This document shows positions 14,757 through 23,312 of a stretch of DNA of 64,000 nt, in pieces (the stretch's first letter is position 1; every line of letters starts with the position of its first letter). The DNA is taken from assembly GCF_001905465.1 (NCBI RefSeq), contig NZ_LISX01000001.1:453947-517946 (forward strand), in the 5' to 3' direction. Under the pieces are notes generated by a model. It ran no database searches. It was not told where the DNA came from and saw only the letters and a list, made by a program, of their open reading frames with translations. The DNA is from Kitasatospora sp. CB01950. Its GTDB lineage: Bacteria; Actinomycetota; Actinomycetes; Streptomycetales; Streptomycetaceae. Position numbers and translations under genes: made by a program.

Positions 14757-16292
14757 ATGATCGGACGCGCGCTGAACGGGCGCTACGAGCTCGGCGAGAT
14801 ACTCGGCGTCGGCGGAATGGCCACCGTCTACCGGGCCGTGGACCACCAGTTGGGCCGCCCGGTCGCGGTCAAGGTGCTCAACGGCGGCCTCGCCGACGAC
14901 CCCCGGTTCGCCGAACGCTTCGCCCGCGAGGCCCGGATGGCCGCGCTGCTGGTGCACCCGCGGATCGTCACGGTCTTCGACTCCGGCATCGACCAGGGCT
15001 CCCCGTACCTGGTGATGGAACTCGTCCACGGCGACACCCTGGGCCGGCTGATCGCCGACCACGGCACCCTCCCGGTGGAACGCGCCGTCGGCATCGCCGC
15101 CGCCGTCCTCGACGCGCTGGCCGCCGCCCACGCCCAGGGCCTGGTGCACCGCGACATCAAGCCCGGCAACATCATGATCACCCACGACGGCGGGGTGAAG
15201 GTGGTGGACTTCGGCATCGCCCGGGCCGGCTCCTCCTCCGGGCAGCAGCTCACCCAGACCGCCTCCGTCATCGGCACCGCCGCCTACCTCTCCCCGGAAC
15301 AGGCCACCGCCGGCGCCGTCGACGCCCGCGCCGACCTGTACGCCGTCGGCTGCGTGCTGGTCGAAATGCTCACCGGCGCACCGCCGTTCACCGCCGACAC
15401 GCCCGTCGCGATCGCCTTCAAGCACGTCACCGAGTACCCGGTGTCGCCCGCCGCGCTCCGCCCCGACGTGCCGCCCGCGCTGGACGCCGCGATCCTGCGG
15501 CTGCTCGCCAAGCACCCCGACCAGCGCCCCGCCGACGCCAACGCGGCCGCCGCCGAACTGCTCGCCGCCGTCCCGGCCGCACCCACCGACCGCACCGCCG
15601 AACTGCTCGGCGCCGCCACCCAGGTCCTGCCGCCGGTCCCCGCGACCATGCCGTCGCCGCCCCCGCCCCCGCCGCAGCGGCAGCCCTGGACCGAGCAGCA
15701 GCGCACCTCGGTGCTCCCGCCGATGCCGATGGCGATGCCGGTCCGCCACCGGGACGAGGCACCCGAGCCCCGGCGCGGCCGCAACCCGCTGGTGTACGCG
15801 GGCGTCGGCGCCGCCGTGTTCGCCTGCGTGGCCGGCATCGCCGCGTTCTCGCTCAGCGGCGGCGACCCCACCCCGAAGGCCCAGCCGTCCGCCGGTGCTC
15901 CGTCCGCCACGGCCGAGAGCAGCGCCCCCGTCGCGCCCCCGTCCCCGTCGCCCAGCGCCTCGGCCCGCCCCAGCACCTCGCCCAAGCCGTCCACGAGCGC
16001 CAAGCCCACCGTGATCGCCCAGCTCGCCCAGCTGCGCGCCGACGTCGCCCAGGCCTCCTTCGCCCGCGACCGCGACCGCCAGAACGACCTGACCGCGCTC
16101 CTCGACCAGGCCACCCAGGACGTCAACGACCACCGCTCCGACGACGCCGAGAGCGCCCTCAAGGACGCCCAGCGCCTGGTCAAGGACCTCCAGAAGCACA
16201 AGGCCGTCGAGCCCGCCCTCGCCAACGGCTGGCAGGTCCGGATCGCCGGCCTGCTCACCGCCGTGCACATGCAGGCCCAGCGCGAGGACTAG
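14757..16292 (+). CDS. Membrane-anchored serine/threonine protein kinase, PknB-type
   Basis: 511 aa from the ATG at 14757, six bases after GGGGAG; a GTG at 14730 would add nine residues. Kinase domain 10-270: glycine-rich loop GVGGMATVY, catalytic Lys39 in VAVKVL, HRDIKPGN with Asp133, DFG at 151-153, activation-loop Thr residues before GTAAYLSPEQ. A Pro-rich linker leads to a TM helix at about 345-366. The extracellular part is a Ser/Pro linker, then a coiled-coil-like helical domain from VIAQLAQLRADVAQASFARD to the end, not PASTA repeats. The signal sensed is unknown. It sits downstream of the sigma/anti-sigma pair but behind the hairpin cluster. Confidence 0.92.
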   Translation: MIGRALNGRYELGEILGVGGMATVYRAVDHQLGRPVAVKVLNGGLADDPRFAERFAREARMAALLVHPRIVTVFDSGIDQGSPYLVMELVHGDTLGRLIADHGTLPVERAVGIAAAVLDALAAAHAQGLVHRDIKPGNIMITHDGGVKVVDFGIARAGSSSGQQLTQTASVIGTAAYLSPEQATAGAVDARADLYAVGCVLVEMLTGAPPFTADTPVAIAFKHVTEYPVSPAALRPDVPPALDAAILRLLAKHPDQRPADANAAAAELLAAVPAAPTDRTAELLGAATQVLPPVPATMPSPPPPPPQRQPWTEQQRTSVLPPMPMAMPVRHRDEAPEPRRGRNPLVYAGVGAAVFACVAGIAAFSLSGGDPTPKAQPSAGAPSATAESSAPVAPPSPSPSASARPSTSPKPSTSAKPTVIAQLAQLRADVAQASFARDRDRQNDLTALLDQATQDVNDHRSDDAESALKDAQRLVKDLQKHKAVEPALANGWQVRIAGLLTAVHMQAQRED

Positions 16293-16300
16293 CGCGGGCT

Positions 16301-16804
16301 CTACTCGCCGCCGCGCGCCCGCCGGATCGTCCGGGTCCTCACCTGACGGCTCAACGCCGTCACACCGGTGGTCAGGAACACCACGGTGTACAGCAGTTGG
16401 AGCATCACCACGACCCGCGCCACCTGCCCGGCCGGGTGGATGTCGCCGTAGCCGACGGTCGCCATGGTGATCACCGTGAAGTACAGCGCGTCGATCTTGG
16501 TGTTCAGGCCCTCCAACTCGCCCGGCTGCTTGGACATCGCCAGGTACGCGCCCGCGAACACCACCAGCGCCCCGCACAGCAGCATCACGATCACCGGGAC
16601 GGGCCGTCCCGGTCGGCCCAGCACCTGCCGTCGTGCCTCGCCCAGCAGGCCTGTGCCGAGCAGCGCCAGCAGGGTGCCGAACAGCACCCAGCTGACCACC
16701 GGGTGGCGCGGCCCGAGCCAGTCCAGCGGCACCGCGAAGTACGCCGTCAGCAGCAGCACCGGACCGCCCAGCAGGGCGAGGTACACCCGCGTCAGCTCCT
16801 TCAC
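16301..16804 (-). CDS. Two-pore-domain-like ion channel protein
   Basis: 167 aa, starting at a GTG that overlaps the upstream gene's stop by 4 bp (GTGA). The potassium selectivity filter TVGYGD is intact at residues 116-121, between a pore helix IDALYFTVITMA and a final TM helix VVVMLQLLYTVVFLTTGVTA. Three further hydrophobic segments precede it (about 9-28, 37-54, 70-89). No RCK/TrkA ligand domain or voltage-sensor arginine ladder is visible. It likely conducts K+ across the cell membrane as a tetramer. Co-translation with the 429-aa membrane protein suggests a joint role. Confidence 0.85.
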   Translation of the reverse strand: MKELTRVYLALLGGPVLLLTAYFAVPLDWLGPRHPVVSWVLFGTLLALLGTGLLGEARRQVLGRPGRPVPVIVMLLCGALVVFAGAYLAMSKQPGELEGLNTKIDALYFTVITMATVGYGDIHPAGQVARVVVMLQLLYTVVFLTTGVTALSRQVRTRTIRRARGGE

Positions 16805-18090
16805 GCCGACGGGGCCTTCCGGTCCGCGGGCTCCTCGGGCCGGGCGTCCAGGAACTCCAGCACCGCCAGCACCGCCAGCAGCACCACCGCGATCCAGAGC
16901 ACCACCACCGCCGTCGGATAACCCCAGGTCAGCACCACGATCGCGGCCACCACGACGGCGCCCCAGCCCAGCCACGCCTTCCACCGGTGCACGAACCGGC
17001 CGACCGGGCCCAGCCGCAGCCCGATCCCCTCGGCGGCCCGCCGCACCGCACCCAGGCCGGCCTGCCACAGCTGCCGCACCCAGCCCGCCCGCCGGCCCGG
17101 CCCGGTCAGCCAGGCGGCCAGCGCGATCACGATGCCCAGCGCCAGCAGCATCCGCACCGCCGCCCGCAGATACCGCACCAGGGTGTCGTAGACCGCCGCC
17201 GCGGCGGCCTGGTCGACGTCGGCGGGCAGCTTGTCCAGATACAGCGCCCGGAACACGGTCAGCCCGATGCCCAGCAGGCCCGCCGCGACGGCCATCGCGA
17301 GCGCCGTGGTGACGGTGGCCCGCCGGTGGCGCACCGCCAGCAGGATGCCGCCGACCGCGCACACCACCGCCAGCACCGGCACCCAGAACCCGGCCAGGTC
17401 GAGCAGCCGCAGCCCGGTCTGCGCCTTCTTCACCGCGTCCGACTGCACCAGCACGAAGTCGGTGTGCACCTCGGGGATGTTCGCCGCCAGGCTCAGCCCG
17501 TTCGCCACCAGCCGGTCCTTCACCTGGACGATCACCGGGGCCAGGTCCAGGGTCACGGTGTCGCCCTTCACCTGCACCGCGCCGCCGCCCTCCCCGGTCA
17601 GCACCTTGGTGAACGCGGCGTGCGCGTTGCGCAGGATGCCCTCCCAGATGGCGGGGAACGCGTCCGACCGGACGACGTTCAGCACCTGGTCGTGGACGAA
17701 GCCGGTCAGCCCGTCGGTCAGCGCCGACCCGACCTTGCCCAGCACCGCGTTCAGGGCCGGCCGGTCGGTCGGCGCGACCTCGTTCAGCAGGTCGGAGATC
17801 GGCAGCTGCTGCATGATCGCGTCCGTCGTCCGGTTGGCGACCGCGCCCTGCACGGCCGGGTCGGACGCCAGCGGGGCCATCGTCGACACGAACCGGCCGG
17901 TGTCGGTGACCTGCGCCCGGCTCCAGGAGGAGACCACGGCCAATGGGGTGAGCACCGCGGCCAGCACGATCAGCACCGCGGCGAAGAACGACCGCACCCG
18001 GTGGTGGCGGCGGGGCTCCTGCGACTCCAAGGAGGCGACCCGGGCGCGCAGGGCGGCGAGCTCGCGCTCGTCCGGGGACTCGTCCGTCAT
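16801..18090 (-). CDS. Conserved integral membrane protein
   Basis: 429 aa. A short coiled coil at the start (ERELAALRARVASLE) is followed by a TM helix (about 36-54), a large extracytoplasmic helical domain (55-245) with VTDTGRFVSTMAPLASDPAV and ANRTTDAIMQQLPISDLLNE, then four or more TM helices to residue 410. This architecture is common in Streptomyces membrane proteins of unknown function. Its gene overlaps the ion channel gene by 4 bp, so the two are probably made in a fixed ratio. No enzymatic motif is visible. Confidence 0.8.
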   Translation of the reverse strand: MTDESPDERELAALRARVASLESQEPRRHHRVRSFFAAVLIVLAAVLTPLAVVSSWSRAQVTDTGRFVSTMAPLASDPAVQGAVANRTTDAIMQQLPISDLLNEVAPTDRPALNAVLGKVGSALTDGLTGFVHDQVLNVVRSDAFPAIWEGILRNAHAAFTKVLTGEGGGAVQVKGDTVTLDLAPVIVQVKDRLVANGLSLAANIPEVHTDFVLVQSDAVKKAQTGLRLLDLAGFWVPVLAVVCAVGGILLAVRHRRATVTTALAMAVAAGLLGIGLTVFRALYLDKLPADVDQAAAAAVYDTLVRYLRAAVRMLLALGIVIALAAWLTGPGRRAGWVRQLWQAGLGAVRRAAEGIGLRLGPVGRFVHRWKAWLGWGAVVVAAIVVLTWGYPTAVVVLWIAVVLLAVLAVLEFLDARPEEPADRKAPSA

Positions 18091-18171
18091 CGCTACCGTC
18101 CAGGTGATCCGCCGTCAGGTGGCTACCAGCAGATACCAGGACGGAGCGGCCAGCCACTCGGGTGCGACGAA

Positions 18172-18206
18172 GGAGCCCCGGACCGCGACTGGCGGTCCGG
18201 GGCTCC
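18172..18206. terminator. Terminator after tatA
   Basis: Perfect 15-bp inverted repeat with a 5-base loop: GGAGCCCCGGACCGC (18172-18186) and its complement (18192-18206). It lies downstream of tatA and upstream of the next minus-strand operon, so it most likely ends tatA transcription. Confidence 0.85.
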
Positions 18207-18242
18207 GGAAGACCTTGCTGCGCCGGCCGGGGCCGGCGGGTG

Positions 18243-18521
18243 TCAGGCCGTGGTCGACTTCGACGTCTCGGCGGCCTTGGTGATCACGGTCGGCTCGACG
18301 GCCTGGCGGGGCTGCTCGGCGGCCTGCGAGGCGGCGGTGCCGTTCTGCGCCTCGGCGGCGGGGGCGTCCTCCTCGCGCAGGGCCTTGGTCTCGGCCTTCA
18401 GGATGCGCATCGACTTGCCGAGGCCGCGGGCCATCTCGGGCAGCTTCTTCGAGCCGAACAGCAGGACCAGCACCACCACCATGATGAGGATGTGCCAGGG
18501 CTCAAGACCGTTACGGAACAT
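18243..18521 (-). CDS. tatA: Sec-independent protein translocase TatA
   Basis: 92 aa. The N-terminal TM helix [20 protein letters not shown] includes the hinge FGSKKLPE, followed by the amphipathic helix [20 protein letters not shown], exactly the TatA plan; the C-terminal tail is unstructured and acidic to polar. TatA oligomers form the pore for folded twin-arginine proteins, such as the binding lipoprotein encoded at 117-1172. No tatC or tatB is in the window, so this is a lone copy. Confidence 0.95.
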   Translation of the reverse strand: MFRNGLEPWHILIMVVVLVLLFGSKKLPEMARGLGKSMRILKAETKALREEDAPAAEAQNGTAASQAAEQPRQAVEPTVITKAAETSKSTTA

Positions 18522-18663
18522 CCCTGACCACCGGTCCTTTCGTGGAAGTTCTCGCTGTGACGTCTGGGCCGGGCGGAAGGCCCGACCCGGCCAGTATGCC
18601 TGTCCTCATCGGCGAACGTATACACCCGTCGGCAAACAGCGGCCGAAATGCAGGTGATACCAG

Positions 18664-20193
18664 TCATGTGGTCTGTACCACCGGGGAGTTCGCGGCGGGC
18701 TGCCCGGCCGGGCGCAGGTGGCGCATCAGCAGGTGGGCGGCGAGTGCGGCGCCCAGCATCACCACCACCCCGACCAGCGCGGCGACGTGCAGGCCGGCGG
18801 TGAAGGCGTCGCGGGCGGTGGTGAGCAACTGCTCGGCGGCGTCGCCGGGCAGGTGGGCGGCGGTGGTGACGGCCCCGCCGAGGGTGTCGCGGGCGGCGGT
18901 GGGGGCGGCGCCGTCCATACGGGTCCGGTAGATCGCTGCGCCGGCCGCGCCGAGCACCGCGATGCCGAGCGAGCTGCCGAGTTCCTGGGCGGTCTCGGAG
19001 GTGGCCCCGGCGGCGCCGGCCCGTTCGGCGGGGGCGGCGGAGAGCACCATCTCGCCGGTGATGCTGACGGTGCCGACCGCGCCGGCGGAGATGATCCCGG
19101 CGGCGGTGAGCGGCAGCACCAGCGAGGAGTCGGGGGCGACGAAGGCCATCGCGGCGAAGCCCGCCGCACTGGCCAGGAAGCCGGCCGTGAGCAGCACCGC
19201 GGGCCGCACCCGCCCTGCCAGCGCACCGAAGCCGCCGACCGCCGCGCCGACGCCGACGCTGGGCAGCAGCGCCCAGAGCGAGGCGGCGAGCGGGCCGTAT
19301 CCCTTGACCAGCTGGAGGTACTGCGAGGTGAAGAGGCAGAAGCCCATCATCGCGAACATCGCGATGGTATTGACGGTGATCGCCCCGCTGTAGGTGCGGA
19401 TCCGGAACAGCGAGAGGTCGATCAGCGGGTGCGCCGCGGTGCGAAGCCGCACGGCGAGGCCGACGCCGACCAGCAGACCGGCGAGCAGCACCAGCGAGGG
19501 GCGCAGGCTCCAGCCGTCCACCGCGAGGGTCTTGATGCCGTAGACGACCGGCAGCACCGTGGCGACGGACAGCACGGCGCCGGCGACGTCGAAGCGGCCC
19601 TGCTGCGGGGCGCGGTACTCGGGGAGCAGGAACGGCGCGGCGGCCATCGCCAGCAGCATCACGGGGACGGCGATCAGGAAGGCCGAGCCCCACCAGAAGT
19701 GCTCCATCAGCAGCCCGCCGACCACCGGCCCGAGGGTGGCGCCGGCCATCATGACGCCGCTCCACGCGCCGATCGCGGCCTGCCGCTGCTTGGGGTCGGG
19801 GAACATGTTGCGCACCAGGGCCAGCGTGGAGGGCCCGAAGACCGCCCCGGCGACGCCCAGCAGGGCCCGGGCGGCGATCAACTGGTTCGCGCCGTCCGTC
19901 CAGGCGGCCACCAGCGAGGCCGCGGCGAACGCGGCGGTGCCGCCGATCAGCAGCCGACGCCGACCGATCCGGTCGCCCAGGGCGCCCATCGGGATCAGCA
20001 GCCCGGCCAGCAGGAACGAGTACATGTCCATGATCCACAGCTGCTGGGTGCCGCTGGGTCGCAGGTCGGTGGCGATGAACGGGACGGCGAAGAACAGCAC
20101 CCCCATGTCCATGGCGAGGACGAGGGTCGGCAGCAGGAGGAGGGCGAGGCCCAGCCATTCGCGTCGGCCGGCGCGGCCGTGGTCGGTGGTCAT
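18664..20193 (-). CDS. MFS drug efflux transporter, 14-TM (DHA2/EmrB-QacA type)
   Basis: 509 aa from the ATG at 20193. It has 14 predicted TM helices. Conserved motif A is GALGDRIGRRRLLIGGTAAF; motif C-like GVAGAVFGPSTLALV and VVGGLLMEHFWWGSAF mark the antiporter subfamily. Mechanism: proton-coupled efflux of hydrophobic drugs. The gene is divergent from a TetR regulator 109 bp away with palindromic elements between, the classic arrangement of a self-regulated efflux pump. The export substrate is unknown. Confidence 0.92.
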   Translation of the reverse strand: MTTDHGRAGRREWLGLALLLLPTLVLAMDMGVLFFAVPFIATDLRPSGTQQLWIMDMYSFLLAGLLIPMGALGDRIGRRRLLIGGTAAFAAASLVAAWTDGANQLIAARALLGVAGAVFGPSTLALVRNMFPDPKQRQAAIGAWSGVMMAGATLGPVVGGLLMEHFWWGSAFLIAVPVMLLAMAAAPFLLPEYRAPQQGRFDVAGAVLSVATVLPVVYGIKTLAVDGWSLRPSLVLLAGLLVGVGLAVRLRTAAHPLIDLSLFRIRTYSGAITVNTIAMFAMMGFCLFTSQYLQLVKGYGPLAASLWALLPSVGVGAAVGGFGALAGRVRPAVLLTAGFLASAAGFAAMAFVAPDSSLVLPLTAAGIISAGAVGTVSITGEMVLSAAPAERAGAAGATSETAQELGSSLGIAVLGAAGAAIYRTRMDGAAPTAARDTLGGAVTTAAHLPGDAAEQLLTTARDAFTAGLHVAALVGVVVMLGAALAAHLLMRHLRPAGQPAANSPVVQTT

Positions 20194-20266
20194 GCCGAGG
20201 ACTGTACGGACGTCTTGCACGACTGTCTAGTACAAACGTCTCAATCGGGTGTGCCAGACGTCCGAG

Positions 20267-20282
20267 CAAGACAAGCGTCTTG
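20267..20282. promoter_or_regulatory. Candidate TetR operator
   Basis: Palindrome CAAGAC-AAGC-GTCTTG between the divergent efflux and TetR genes, 20 bp before the TetR start. A related GTCTTG half-site lies at 20212-20217 near the pump gene start. Position and symmetry suggest autoregulation plus control of the pump. Confidence 0.6.
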
Positions 20283-20302
20283 GACTGCCGTAGCATCGGC
20301 GC

Positions 20303-20890
20303 ATGGGAAATCGCGAGGACCTGCTGGCCAGCGCCAAGCACTGCCTGTACGAGAAGGGCTACGGCCGCACCACCGCCCGGGACATCGCCAGCGGAGCGGG
20401 CGTCAGCCTGGCCGCGATCGGCTACCACTACGGCTCCAAGGACGCGCTGCTGATCCAGGCGCTGGTGGAGGCCATGGGGGAGTGGGGCACCGCGATCGGC
20501 ACGGCGCTGGCCTCCTCGGCGGACATCGCCGACCCGAAGGAGCGGTTCGTCCGCTCCTGGGACGCGATGCGGGACAGCTTCGCCACGCACCGGGGGCTGT
20601 GGACGGTGCAGTTCGAGATCCTCGGGCAGCTGGAGAGCCTCCCGAAGCTGCGCGAACAGCTGGCCGAGGCGCAGAAGCTCGGCCGGCTCGGCCTGGCCGC
20701 GCTCTTCCAGGGCAAGGCCGAGCACGAGGACACCCCGGACGAGCTCGCCAAGGGCGTCTTCTACCAGTCGCTGCTGCTCGGCCAGGCCGCGCACTGGCTG
20801 ATCGACCCGGACGGGGTGCCCGGCGGCGAGGACTACCTGCGCGCGATGGCGCTGGTCAGCGGCGAGGTGCTGGGCGCGCCCGCCGCCTGA
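20303..20890 (+). CDS. TetR-family transcriptional regulator
   Basis: 195 aa. The N-terminal HTH is LYEKGYGRTTARDIASGAGV followed by SLAAIGYHYGSKDALL, the TetR signature. The C-terminal ligand domain (about 60-195) has LEILGQLESLPKLREQLAEA-like helices. Being divergent from the 14-TM efflux pump, it probably represses that gene and releases on binding the pump's substrate. The ATG follows GCATCGGCGC; no strong ribosome-binding site is visible, so a leaderless or weakly translated message is possible. Confidence 0.92.
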   Translation: MGNREDLLASAKHCLYEKGYGRTTARDIASGAGVSLAAIGYHYGSKDALLIQALVEAMGEWGTAIGTALASSADIADPKERFVRSWDAMRDSFATHRGLWTVQFEILGQLESLPKLREQLAEAQKLGRLGLAALFQGKAEHEDTPDELAKGVFYQSLLLGQAAHWLIDPDGVPGGEDYLRAMALVSGEVLGAPAA

Positions 20891-20931
20891 GTCGCCCGAC
20901 CGCGGGCCGGGCAGGCGAGCGGTCGGGCGGC

Positions 20932-21267
20932 TCAGGCGGTGACGGCGGTGAGCAGCACCACCGCGTCGGTGTGGGCGAGCAGGCCGTGCCGCTCCTGCGG
21001 GATCGAGTGCAGCTCGCCCGCGGTCGCGTCCTGCTGCCGGCCGGCCACCGTCAGCGCGACCCGGCCGCGCAGCACCTGGAGGCTGGCGGCGACCGGGGCG
21101 TTGTGCTCGTCCAGCACTGCTCCGGCGCGCAGCGCGATCACGGTCTGCCGCAGTACGCCGTCGTGCAGCAGCAGATGGGCGCTGCGGCCGTGCGGGCTGG
21201 CGGCGGCCTTGGCGGCGTGCTCCTCGGCCAGCGCGTTCAGGTCGATCCGGGCCGGCTGCTCGGTCAT
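20932..21267 (-). CDS. Cupin-domain protein
   Basis: 111 aa, a small single-domain beta barrel. LRAGAVLDEHNAPVAASLQV, then VLRGRVALTVAGRQQDATAG and ELHSIPQERHGLLAHTDAVV are the two cupin motifs; the His/Glu ligands of the first motif are only partly kept (EH, no HxH), the second has His. Metal binding is therefore uncertain. Similar small cupins act in sensing or stress. GGAG lies eight bases before the ATG. It converges with the TetR gene. Confidence 0.75.
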   Translation of the reverse strand: MTEQPARIDLNALAEEHAAKAAASPHGRSAHLLLHDGVLRQTVIALRAGAVLDEHNAPVAASLQVLRGRVALTVAGRQQDATAGELHSIPQERHGLLAHTDAVVLLTAVTA

Positions 21268-21402
21268 CGCGTTCTCCGTCCGTCGGCCCCCCGGACCGAC
21301 CCTAGGCAGGCTTCGCGGGCGCCGCGCGCCGGGCCACGCGCAGGGGTCAACGGGAGGCCCGTTCGGCGTGCGGGGCCCGGGAAGCGGCCCGATGGTGGTC
21401 CT

Positions 21403-21660
21403 ATGGCGACCAATCAGAAATTCATCGGCGGTTTCCAGGTGAACCGCGGCATGCTCACCGTCGGCGTGGCCCTCACGGGGATCGGCGCCGTCGTCGGACT
21501 GACCGGCACGGCGCTGGTCTGCGTCGCCCTGGCGAACGCGGGCCGGGGCTGGTTCCAGCAGCTGGAGACCCACCCGGCTGCGCTCGCGCAGCGCACCGTG
21601 CACCAGGCGAAGGCCGCGTCGGCGGCCGGACTGGAGGCCTGGCGCGCGAGCGCGAACTGA
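21403..21660 (+). CDS. Small membrane protein, unknown function
   Basis: 85 aa. One strong TM helix (about 18-46: MLTVGVALTGIGAVVGLTGT followed by ALVCVALANAG) with a short cytoplasmic start MATNQKFIGGFQVNRG and an amphipathic tail AQRTVHQAKAASAAGLEAWR. No family recognised; such proteins are common in Streptomyces. It is followed by a very strong bidirectional terminator. Confidence rests on codon bias and clean isolation. Confidence 0.6.
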   Translation: MATNQKFIGGFQVNRGMLTVGVALTGIGAVVGLTGTALVCVALANAGRGWFQQLETHPAALAQRTVHQAKAASAAGLEAWRASAN

Positions 21661-21668
21661 CCGCGGAC

Positions 21669-21711
21669 ACGACGGAGGCGGGCACCCGGACCGGGTGCCC
21701 GCCTCCGTCGT
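21669..21711. terminator. Bidirectional terminator
   Basis: Perfect 20-bp inverted repeat (21669-21688 and 21692-21711) with a 3-base loop, between the small membrane protein (+) and the acyl-CoA dehydrogenase (-). It should terminate both transcripts. Confidence 0.92.
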
Positions 21712-21731
21712 GCCCGCGGGTCCGAACTGCC

Positions 21732-22889
21732 TTACAGGCCGAGCGACTTGGCGATGATGGTGCGCATGACCTCGCTGGTGCCGCCGTAGATCCGGAACAC
21801 CCGGTTGTCGGTGTAGAGGCGGGCGATCGGGTACTCCAGGATGTAGCCGTAACCGCCGTGCAGCTGGAGGCACTTGTCGATAACCTCGGAGGCCGACTCG
21901 GTGCAGAACAGCTTGGCCGCGGCGGCGTCCGCCACCGTCAGCTCGCCGTTCTGGTACAGCTCCAGCGCCTGGTCGACCATGGCCTGCTGGGCGAGCACCT
22001 GGGCCTGGCAGTCGGCCAGCGAGAACTTGGTGTTCTGGAACTCGGCGACGGCCTTGCCGAACACCTTGCGGTCCTTGACGTACTTCACCGCGAACTGCAC
22101 CGCGGCGGCCGCCGAGGCGTACGCGCCGACCGCGATCGCCAGGCGCTCCTGCACCAGGTTGTGGGTCAGGTAGGAGAACGCCTTGCCCTCCTCGCCGAGC
22201 AGGTTCCCCACCGGGACCTTCACGTCGGTGAAGGACAGCTCGGCGGTGTCCGAGGTGCGCAGGCCGATCTTCTGCAGCTTGCGGCCGACCGAGTAGCCCT
22301 CGGAGGCGGTGTCCACGCACAGGATGGACAGGCCGGCCCGGCGGTCCGCCGGGTCGTACGGCGCGGTGCGGCAGACCACCAGGACCAGGTCGGCCAGCAC
22401 GCCGCCGGTGATGAAGGTCTTGGCGCCGTTGAGCACGTAGTGGGTGCCGTCGGCGGACAGCTTCGCGGTGGTGGCGATGCCGGCCAGGTCGGAGCCCGCG
22501 CCCGGCTCGGTCATCGCGATCGCGGTCATGATGTCGCCGGTGACGAAGCCCGGCAGCCAGCGCTGCTTCTGCTCCTCGGTGGCGTACTCCATCAGGTACG
22601 GCAGCACCAGGCCGGTGTGCACGCCGGAGGAGCCGAAGGTGACGCCCGCGCGGGCGGTCTCCTCGTAGATCACCGCCTGGTACTTGAAGCCGGTCTCGCC
22701 GGCGCCGCCGTACTCCTCCGGGACCTCGATGCCGAAGACGCCGAGCTCGCCCAGCTTGCGGTAGAAGTCCCGCGGCGGGTGGCCGGCCTCCTCCCAGCTC
22801 TCGTAGGCCGGGACGACCTCGTTCGCGATGAAGTCCCGGATGGTCTCCCGGAACGCCTCGTGATCCTCGTTGTACACAGTGCGGCGCAC
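21732..22889 (-). CDS. Acyl-CoA dehydrogenase
   Basis: 385 aa, typical length. FAD-binding motif TAIAMTEPGAGSDLAGI, then LNGAKTFITGG and the family C-terminus CLQLHGGYGYILEYPIARLY. The usual C-terminal catalytic Glu position reads IYGGTSEVM, with Gly instead of Glu; a Glu in NLVQERL (residue 248) sits where isovaleryl-CoA and long-chain enzymes keep their catalytic base, so that subclass is favoured. It removes two hydrogens from an acyl-CoA and passes them to ETF in the cytoplasm. No other beta-oxidation genes are nearby. Confidence 0.92.
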   Translation of the reverse strand: MRRTVYNEDHEAFRETIRDFIANEVVPAYESWEEAGHPPRDFYRKLGELGVFGIEVPEEYGGAGETGFKYQAVIYEETARAGVTFGSSGVHTGLVLPYLMEYATEEQKQRWLPGFVTGDIMTAIAMTEPGAGSDLAGIATTAKLSADGTHYVLNGAKTFITGGVLADLVLVVCRTAPYDPADRRAGLSILCVDTASEGYSVGRKLQKIGLRTSDTAELSFTDVKVPVGNLLGEEGKAFSYLTHNLVQERLAIAVGAYASAAAAVQFAVKYVKDRKVFGKAVAEFQNTKFSLADCQAQVLAQQAMVDQALELYQNGELTVADAAAAKLFCTESASEVIDKCLQLHGGYGYILEYPIARLYTDNRVFRIYGGTSEVMRTIIAKSLGL

Positions 22890-23312
22890 GGTGCGCTCCC
22901 TTCGGGCGGGCGGCTGGACGCGCAGTCAAGTTAATCGCCGGTAGCTTCCGCTGTCCAGGGTCGCCGACGCCCCGCCGGACCGCCATCGCCCGAGGTCAGC
23001 CGAACCGCCGACGGACGGCGAGTTCGAGGTGGTCGCGGTCGACCCGGGTGGGGGCAACCGGCCGATCGCATACGCGCGGAGTCTGCGCGGCTAATTCGTC
23101 CGGCGGTGGTCTCCCTGCAAACTGGTGCGAAAGTCGTACGGATGGGCGGCCGCCGTTTCGGGCGGGTCGGTAAATGGCGTGGGATTTCGGCGGGTTGGCG
23201 GGATTCCGGGCGATCGCCCGGGCGGCGGGCCGGAGTTGACCGAGTATCGACAGAAGAAGGGAATGTCGAAAACAGTGGTCGCCTGATTGTCGTACTGGCA
23301 CACTGGGGCCTC
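22890..23312. other. Intergenic region before the Hsp90-like gene
   Basis: 423 bp between the divergent dehydrogenase and Hsp90-like genes. The last 100 bp are less GC-rich than the surroundings. A TTGACC hexamer lies near 23235, but no matching -10 is clear. No CIRCE or HAIR heat-shock element was found by eye. Confidence 0.4.
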
